From the NCBI GenBank assembly GCA_041164265.1, contig JBEAPR010000072.1, positions 1 to 11,350 of the forward strand: 11,350 bases of DNA, written 5' to 3'. Both the position numbers and the translations under genes were made by a program. Position 1 is the first letter of the stretch. Each line of letters begins with the position of its first letter. This document shows positions 7,002 to 11,350 of the stretch, in pieces. The notes under the pieces were generated by a model. The model had not been told where the DNA came from, searched no databases, and worked only from the letters and a program-made list of their open reading frames with translations. The stretch comes from CALAZP01 sp041164265 (lineage in GTDB: Bacteria > Bacteroidota > Bacteroidia > Chitinophagales > Saprospiraceae).

Positions 7002-7697
7002 ATGATAGCATATATCCCTATTGTTACAACTATCCTCGCCATAATATTTTTTAAACACCTTTTCCAACACGCTAGAAGCAAACCGGATGCTAAACATTTA
7101 TTCTGGTGGACTGTAGGAATAGCTACCTATGGACTGGGTACCTTCACCGAAAGCATTAATGCCCTAGCTGGTTGGCAATTGTGGAACTTCAAACTCTGGT
7201 ATATCATGGGGGCACTTCTAGGAGGTATCCCACTAGCGCAAGGAAGTGTTTACCTACTACTCCCCAAAAAATTCGGAAATGTAACTTCCACCATTATAGT
7301 GGTGACCATCTCCATTGCTGCTGTTTCCGTTTTACTCTCTCCAGTTTCCATACCGACTAATTTTGATCAAAGACTCTCTGGCAATGTCCTTTCTTGGCAG
7401 TGGGTCCGATATTTCTCCCCATTTATTAATTTATATGCATTTATCTTTTTATTTGGAGGAGCATTATACTCAGCTTTTCAATATCGAAAAGCCGGAAATC
7501 AAAAAAATCGATTTCTCGGAAATATTTTCATTGCTATAGGCGCCCTACTTCCTGGAATAGGGGGATCATTTACCAGATTTGGATATGTCGAAGTCCTTTA
7601 TGTTACAGAACTACTAGGTCTTTTAGCTATGTATCAAGGATACATAATTATTAAAAATGATCGTTCTCATTCTATATACCAAGTCCAAAATATTTAA
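7002..7697 (+). CDS. Unrecognised seven-helix integral membrane protein
   Basis: A 231-residue protein that is mostly membrane. About seven hydrophobic segments can be traced, beginning IAYIPIVTTILAIIFF and ending near LLGLLAMYQGYIII. Loops carry HARSKPDAKH after helix 1, GTFTESINALAGW after helix 2, a LLLPKKFGN turn, a polar SIPTNFDQRLSG loop and YRKAGNQKNR before helix 6. The pattern of a Gly/Glu-containing second helix (YGLGTFTESI), a WY-Gly-Ala-X-Leu-Gly-Gly helix and QGSVYLL resembles a loosely defined group of seven-helix sensor-like or hypothetical proteins, but I cannot assign a family. The ATG at 7002 is preferred over an in-frame TTG at 6978, because the TTG would add a short FFCLQKT stretch from T-rich leader sequence. 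It follows the barrel terminator by about 170 bases and precedes a small lipoprotein by 52 bases, so the two may be cotranscribed. Confidence 0.75.
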   Translation: MIAYIPIVTTILAIIFFKHLFQHARSKPDAKHLFWWTVGIATYGLGTFTESINALAGWQLWNFKLWYIMGALLGGIPLAQGSVYLLLPKKFGNVTSTIIVVTISIAAVSVLLSPVSIPTNFDQRLSGNVLSWQWVRYFSPFINLYAFIFLFGGALYSAFQYRKAGNQKNRFLGNIFIAIGALLPGIGGSFTRFGYVEVLYVTELLGLLAMYQGYIIIKNDRSHSIYQVQNI

Positions 7698-7749
7698 TGA
7701 AAAAGTAACCATTCCAATTATTAGATATCTTTAAACAAAAAACAGTCTA

Positions 7750-8217
7750 ATGATAAAGCACCTTCTCTCCATTTTGATCCTCTCCATGGCGATAGCTACC
7801 ACCGCATGTGGACAAAATCAAAATCTTAAAAATAAAGTTACTGGTGAATGGTTAATGAAAATTGACCTAACCCAATCCATGGAAGAAGAAATAACAGAGA
7901 AAGACGAATTGCTAGAAAAAGCAATCTTGTCAGGTCTTAGCGGTTTCATAGGATCCATACTTGATGCTATCGAAATCAAATTTCGAATCCACAAAGACGG
8001 AACCTATAGCGTACTGGTTAAAGATGAAGAAGAGAAAGAAGAAGAAAAAGGAACTTGGACCATTACCCAAGACCAACTGATCAGATTTAATGATTTGACC
8101 AACAAAAAATTAAACGTTTCGTCAGACAATCTTTGGAAATATCAAAATGATACCATTTATACCTTAGAAGAGGATGGATCCATCAACCCTAATGTAATCT
8201 TGATTAAAATGAACTAA
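7750..8217 (+). CDS. Small lipoprotein, lipocalin-like (function unknown)
   Basis: A 155-residue predicted lipoprotein. The signal peptide ends ATTAC with Cys20 as the lipidation site, followed by GQNQ without an immediate Asp. The mature part has GEWLMKIDL at 32-40, an acidic helix (MEEEITEKDELLEKA), then FRIHKDGTYSVLV, a run rich in Glu/Lys (DEEEKEEEKG), GTWTITQDQLI and a short C-terminal strand region. The order GxW, strand with DGTY, GxW-x-I matches the small lipocalin-like/DUF4923-style lipoproteins common in Bacteroidota; this is a similarity of layout, not a firm family call. No catalytic residues are apparent. A strong bidirectional terminator lies 40 bases after the stop. It may be cotranscribed with the membrane protein upstream. 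Confidence 0.78.
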   Translation: MIKHLLSILILSMAIATTACGQNQNLKNKVTGEWLMKIDLTQSMEEEITEKDELLEKAILSGLSGFIGSILDAIEIKFRIHKDGTYSVLVKDEEEKEEEKGTWTITQDQLIRFNDLTNKKLNVSSDNLWKYQNDTIYTLEEDGSINPNVILIKMN

Positions 8218-8257
8218 TTTTCTTATCAATTTATCAATAATTCAACTACCTTATAAA

Positions 8258-8296
8258 AAAGCGCTTAATACCTTTTCTTCTGGTATTAAGCGTTTT
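8258..8296. terminator. Bidirectional intrinsic terminator between convergent genes
   Basis: AAAGCGCTTAATACC at 8258-8272 pairs with GGTATTAAGCGTTTT at 8282-8296, fifteen pairs with one G-T, around the loop TTTTCTTCT. On + the stem ends in TTTTAATT, and on - in TTTTTTATAA, so it serves both the small lipoprotein gene ending at 8217 and the dehydrogenase gene ending at 8317. Confidence 0.92.
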
Positions 8297-8316
8297 AATT
8301 CTCTAATCTACCTTGT

Positions 8317-9750
8317 TTATTCGCTAACTGGTACTATTTTATAAATCCTTCCTGGCCGCTCCAAACCAATGTATAAATAACCATCAGGGCTTTGGACAAT
8401 ACTTCTGGTTCGACCCACTCCCTCCAATAGTCGGGTTTCATCACCTAAAGACCCTCCCCTCAAGGGCATAACAGATACAAATCCGTACTTCAAAGAGCCA
8501 GATAAAAGGTGGTTTTTCCAGTTGGGATACCGCTCACTAGTCACATAAGCCATGCCACTTGGCCCAATAGAAGGCACCCAGTAATGCTTGGGTTGCTCCA
8601 TTCCTTCCCGCTCCGTTTCCGTGGTAAATACCGTTCCATTATAATTAATCCCGTAAGAAATAACAGGCCATCCATAATTATTACCCGCAACAATCTCGTT
8701 AATTTCATCACCTCCCCTAGGTCCGTGCTCATGAGCCCACATATTACCCGTAGCTGGATCTTTAATCATCCCTTGTGGATTTCGATGCCCATAGGAATAA
8801 ATAGAAGCAACCGCATCCGGATTCGCAACAAAAGGATTATCTTCCGGAATAGTTCCATCAGACTTGATCCGGTGAACCTTTCCAGGACTTCTGGTCAAAT
8901 CTTGAGGGTTATCATCTCTTTTTCCTCTATCCCCAACCGTGATGTACAGGTATCCATCGTCGCCAAAAACCAAGCGACTGCCAAAATGGTGATTAGTAGA
9001 TTCATAAGGAGTAGCCTCAAAAATCTCCACGGCCTCCTCCAATCCATCTTCCGACAATATATATCTACTAACCGCAGTGGTCGTTAATTCAGCATCTTCA
9101 GGATGGACCTTAGAATAGGAGACATAGATAAATTGGTTGCTATCAAATGCAGGGTCTAAAACAATATCCAACATGCCACCTTGATTTTTAGAATTGACTT
9201 CCGGAACATTCTTTAACTCAACTGCCTCTTGTCCTTCAATTTTAAAAATCTTTCCATTGCGATCAGTAACCAAAAGAGCGCCTGTCGGCAAAAAAGCCAT
9301 CCCCCAAGGCACTTCCGCAGCTTCAGTAACTAATTCTAAAGTGAAAGTTTGGCCCAAATGACTGTGAATCGTATCGTAGTCAAATTCTTCTTCAAAATCA
9401 TATTCCCCTACTTGATTGATACCATACTGAATATAGGCTACCAAATTTTCTATCGCCACTGAATCCAACATGGCCGCAAAGGAAGGCATGGCTCCTTCTG
9501 CCCTTCCTTCTTTAATAGTAGCCGCAATCTCCTCTGGCGAATTTCCGTGTTTCCATCGCTGATCGGCAAACGCCTGGACCTTTACCCCATGGCAACCTGA
9601 ACAATTGGCCTCAAATAAATCTTTTCCAGCAGCAACCTCAGGCTCCAAAACCACCTCCATTTTTACCGCAGGTTCACTAACCTCCTCAGCAGTAGGCGTG
9701 CAAAACGTGGATACCCACCCCAACGTTATTATTAAAACTACAATTCGCAT
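8317..9750 (-). CDS. Cytochrome c domain fused to PQQ-dependent aldose dehydrogenase
   Basis: A 477-residue exported quinoprotein that should oxidise an aldose sugar to its lactone in the periplasm and pass electrons through its own haem. An N-terminal signal (MRIVVLIITLGWVSTFC) is followed by an acidic linker. The cytochrome c domain spans about 38-112, with haem motif CSGCH at 50-54 and likely axial Met88 in GAMPSF. The PQQ propeller (GSDH family) spans about 135-477. NHHFGSR at 253-259 holds His255, matching the catalytic His of soluble glucose dehydrogenase, GHRNPQG at 321-327 has the conserved Arg/Asn, and EHGPRGGDEIN at 341-351 carries the Gly-Pro calcium site. PQQ synthesis genes are not in the window. 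Cys17 could be lipidated, but Phe at -1 makes a poor lipobox. The gene is divergent from uxaE with about 70 bases between, and ends at a shared terminator. Confidence 0.93.
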   Translation of the reverse strand: MRIVVLIITLGWVSTFCTPTAEEVSEPAVKMEVVLEPEVAAGKDLFEANCSGCHGVKVQAFADQRWKHGNSPEEIAATIKEGRAEGAMPSFAAMLDSVAIENLVAYIQYGINQVGEYDFEEEFDYDTIHSHLGQTFTLELVTEAAEVPWGMAFLPTGALLVTDRNGKIFKIEGQEAVELKNVPEVNSKNQGGMLDIVLDPAFDSNQFIYVSYSKVHPEDAELTTTAVSRYILSEDGLEEAVEIFEATPYESTNHHFGSRLVFGDDGYLYITVGDRGKRDDNPQDLTRSPGKVHRIKSDGTIPEDNPFVANPDAVASIYSYGHRNPQGMIKDPATGNMWAHEHGPRGGDEINEIVAGNNYGWPVISYGINYNGTVFTTETEREGMEQPKHYWVPSIGPSGMAYVTSERYPNWKNHLLSGSLKYGFVSVMPLRGGSLGDETRLLEGVGRTRSIVQSPDGYLYIGLERPGRIYKIVPVSE

Positions 9751-9820
9751 ATCTTATTTAATTTTAGACACAAAATACCACCTTTTGGGCATACCATAAC
9801 CACTTTTGAAATCAAATTAT

Positions 9821-11065
9821 ATGAAACTCGAAAAGTATAGCATTGGCATTGGAGATCGATTTGGACACCAAGGTGAAGCCCAACTGAAGAGTCTGATCAA
9901 AGCTCGAGAACATGGAATCCTACTAACCCCAGTATGGAATAAATCCAACCGGGAACATTCCATCATAGGTTCACACCCCATGCATACGTTTGAAGCCTCT
10001 AGAGAAGCCGTTCTCAATAGCAACTGGGAAGGCAATTATGGAATCGATGCCGACCATATCGGCCTGGAAACCGTAGATCCTTTTATTCATTATGCTAATT
10101 TTTTTACGATTGATGTAGCCGATGCCATCGGCAAAACCCCAGATAAAAAAATAGTCGATCCCTTTTTAAAATTAGCCAGACAATTGCCCTCCACCCTCAA
10201 AATACAAGGTCTTCCTCCTGTTTCGGTTAATAATGCCGTTCTCACCAGAATGGCGATTAAATACCTTACCGCCATTGACAAAGCACACCAGATTTATGCT
10301 TACATCCACGAACAAAAAGGTGGTCAACCCTTCATTACTGAAATCTCCATGGATGAGGTTACCCTTCCACAACAACCCGTCGATATGGTCTTTATCTTGT
10401 TTATGTGCGCCTATTATAATATTCCGATTAATACTATTGCCCCCAAATTCTCAGGAAGATTCAATAAAGGAGTGGACTACCAAGGAGACCTACAACAATT
10501 TGCCATAGAATACGAACAACACTTGATGGCGCTTCATTACGGGGTCCAACACCTAGGGTTACCTGAAGACCTCAAACTCAGCATTCACTCCGGATCCGAT
10601 AAATTTAGTTTGTACCCTATTATCCGAGATCTTTCCCAAAAACACCAAAAAGGGTTCCACCTGAAGACCGCTGGAACGACCTGGCTAGAAGAACTCATCG
10701 GACTGGCTGCCTCTGGTCCTAAAGGCACACAAATAGTGCTTTCTATTTATGAAAAAGCATTGGAAAAAATAGATGCACTCTGTGCTCCATATACCTCGGT
10801 TATTGATATTCAAAAAGAAAAATTACCGGCTTTAGAAACTGTTCAACAGTGGAAAGGCTCCGACTGGGAACATACTATTAGACACGTACCTGACCATCCT
10901 CAATTCAACCCGAATGTCCGGCAATTACTGCATGTTGGCTATAAAATAGCAGCGGATATGGGACCAGCTTATACCGATGCGCTTCAAGAACACCAAGACA
11001 TTATCGGAGAAAATGTGACAGCCAACCTATGGGAAAGGCATATTCAACCGCTGTTTTTAACTTAA
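9821..11065 (+). CDS. uxaE: Tagaturonate epimerase family protein (UxaE)
   Basis: A 414-residue cytoplasmic enzyme of the UxaE family, whose characterised Thermotoga member interconverts D-tagaturonate and D-fructuronate in galacturonate breakdown. Recognisable conserved blocks, counted from the ATG, are YSIGIGDRFGHQ at 6-17, GNYGIDADHIGLETVDPFI at 71-89, EISMDEV at 174-180, APKFSGRFNKGVDYQGDL at 207-224, HSGSDKFSLYP at 256-266, KTAGTTWLEEL at 282-292 and HVGYKIAADMG at 371-381. The His/Asp/Glu-rich blocks fit a metal-dependent epimerase, but the exact ligands were not assigned. The ATG at 9821 is preferred to an in-frame TTG at 9806, because the conserved sequence begins just after it. No other uronate genes (uxaC, uxaB, kdgK) are in view. 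The gene is divergent from the PQQ dehydrogenase. Substrate specificity within the family is inferred. Confidence 0.88.
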   Translation: MKLEKYSIGIGDRFGHQGEAQLKSLIKAREHGILLTPVWNKSNREHSIIGSHPMHTFEASREAVLNSNWEGNYGIDADHIGLETVDPFIHYANFFTIDVADAIGKTPDKKIVDPFLKLARQLPSTLKIQGLPPVSVNNAVLTRMAIKYLTAIDKAHQIYAYIHEQKGGQPFITEISMDEVTLPQQPVDMVFILFMCAYYNIPINTIAPKFSGRFNKGVDYQGDLQQFAIEYEQHLMALHYGVQHLGLPEDLKLSIHSGSDKFSLYPIIRDLSQKHQKGFHLKTAGTTWLEELIGLAASGPKGTQIVLSIYEKALEKIDALCAPYTSVIDIQKEKLPALETVQQWKGSDWEHTIRHVPDHPQFNPNVRQLLHVGYKIAADMGPAYTDALQEHQDIIGENVTANLWERHIQPLFLT

Positions 11066-11214
11066 TCATGAATGTAATCCCATCTTCCCACGCATTAACG
11101 AACCTACTTGTTTTTCTATTGATACCAAAGCAAATAAATGGTATTTCTCCCAAAATTAAACGCCGTGAATCTAACACTCTAAAATAGGACTGAACTATAT
11201 TCTTTTAGAATAGG

Positions 11215-11283
11215 TTATAAATCGGTCAACTCTTCTATTCTTACAGAAATACCCGATTCAATACTCTTCCTAGCAGCACCTCT
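11215..11283 (-). pseudogene. Stranded C-terminal gene fragment (possibly Gfo/Idh/MocA type)
   Basis: On - an open frame ends with RGAARKSIESGISVRIEEL, then TDL and TAA at 11215-11217. The AARKSIESG-x-x-V-x-I pattern is typical of the last helix and strand of Gfo/Idh/MocA oxidoreductases. Going upstream, the frame continues only through junction-like codons to a stop near 11333, with no ATG, so this is a remnant rather than a gene. Family identity is tentative because only about 22 residues can be compared. Confidence 0.4.
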
Positions 11284-11308
11284 AGTTAAAATTAGAATGG
11301 AATACAGC

Positions 11309-11350
11309 CTATATTCTTTTAGCCTGAGGTTTTAAATCGGTCAAATCTTC
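11309..11350 (-). CDS. Probable C-terminal end of a gene continuing beyond the right edge
   Basis: On - the frame entering at the window edge reads EDLTDLKPQAKRI and stops at TAG (11309-11311). Its EDLTDL matches the EELTDL end of the fragment to the left. There the next codon is TAA; here it is AAA, so this copy reads seven residues further. It is therefore probably the tail of the intact paralogue, perhaps a Gfo/Idh/MocA oxidoreductase. Only 13 residues are visible, so the call rests on the repeat. Confidence 0.35.
   Translation of the reverse strand, partial: EDLTDLKPQAKRI

Larger units (their letters stand above)
11195..11350. repeat. Imperfect direct repeat, two copies offset by 114-115 bases
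   Basis: CTATATTCTTTTAG occurs at 11195-11208 and again at 11309-11322, and TAAATCGGTCAA occurs at 11218-11229 and again at 11333-11344, in the same order and nearly the same spacing (one-base indel). Similarity continues weakly to the left of each copy. The right copy runs to the window edge, so its full length is unknown. Read on -, each copy encodes the end of a protein (next entries), so the repeat looks like a diverged duplication of a gene's 3' end. Confidence 0.75.

Noticed and set aside
8509..9087. A 192-codon + strand frame inside the PQQ dehydrogenase gene
   Set aside because: It lies wholly antisense to a well-conserved gene, and its Arg/Ile/Ser-rich composition is that of a reverse-strand shadow.
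9806..9820. In-frame TTG start for uxaE
   Set aside because: The ATG five codons later sits directly before the conserved N-terminal block.
11122..11144. Six-base inverted repeat ATACCA...TGGTAT after uxaE as a terminator
   Set aside because: The stem is short and AT-rich, the loop is 11 bases and only TTCTCCC follows, so it is too weak to call.
1..11350. CRISPR arrays, insertion sequences, tRNA or rRNA genes, toxin-antitoxin or defence systems
   Set aside because: No regularly spaced repeats, transposase-like frames, terminal inverted repeats or RNA gene signatures were seen. The genes are metabolic or transport genes, with no sign of recent transfer apart from the small repeat at the right edge.

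Overview
The window looks like chromosomal DNA of a member of the Bacteroidota (a Cytophagia/Saprospiria/Flavobacteriia-type marine or freshwater heterotroph; the exact clade cannot be settled from sequence alone). The reasons are the AT-rich composition, the weak or absent Shine-Dalgarno sequences before most starts, several short lipoproteins, and the protein repertoire: sulfatase, sialidase-fold lipoprotein, cytochrome c/PQQ dehydrogenase and tagaturonate epimerase.

Layout. (1) Bases 1-1321 hold the 3' part of a type I sulfatase gene on +, cut by the left edge. (2) Bases 1318-3624 hold two genes on -: an LLM-class flavin oxidoreductase followed 30 bases later by a sialidase-fold lipoprotein whose stop codon overlaps the sulfatase stop codon. 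(3) Bases 3625-3941 are a non-coding leader with a perfect 11-bp inverted repeat followed by a T-rich tract. (4) Bases 3942-6777 form a nitrogen-acquisition cluster on +: a P-II signal protein, an Amt ammonium channel, a G+C-rich hairpin, then a predicted outer-membrane beta-barrel, closed by a terminator-like hairpin. (5) Bases 7002-8217 hold an unrecognised seven-helix membrane protein and a small lipoprotein, ending at a strong bidirectional terminator shared with the next gene. (6) Bases 8317-9750 (-) encode a cytochrome c domain fused to a PQQ-dependent aldose dehydrogenase. (7) Bases 9821-11065 (+), divergent from it, encode a tagaturonate epimerase (UxaE family). (8) The right end holds a diverged direct repeat that carries two copies of a gene tail read on -.

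How the genes fit together. P-II, Amt and the barrel make a coherent set: sensing of 2-oxoglutarate/ATP and uridylylation status, inner-membrane ammonium transport, and a possible outer-membrane entry route. The sulfatase, the PQQ sugar dehydrogenase and UxaE fit a carbohydrate-degrading lifestyle that includes sulfated and uronate-containing polysaccharides. They are not in one operon, however, and no SusC/SusD pair is visible, so this is not a recognisable polysaccharide utilisation locus. Most genes are ordinary for the phylum. The least explained items are the P-II leader hairpin, the barrel linked to amt, the orphan seven-helix protein and the duplicated gene tail at the right edge.
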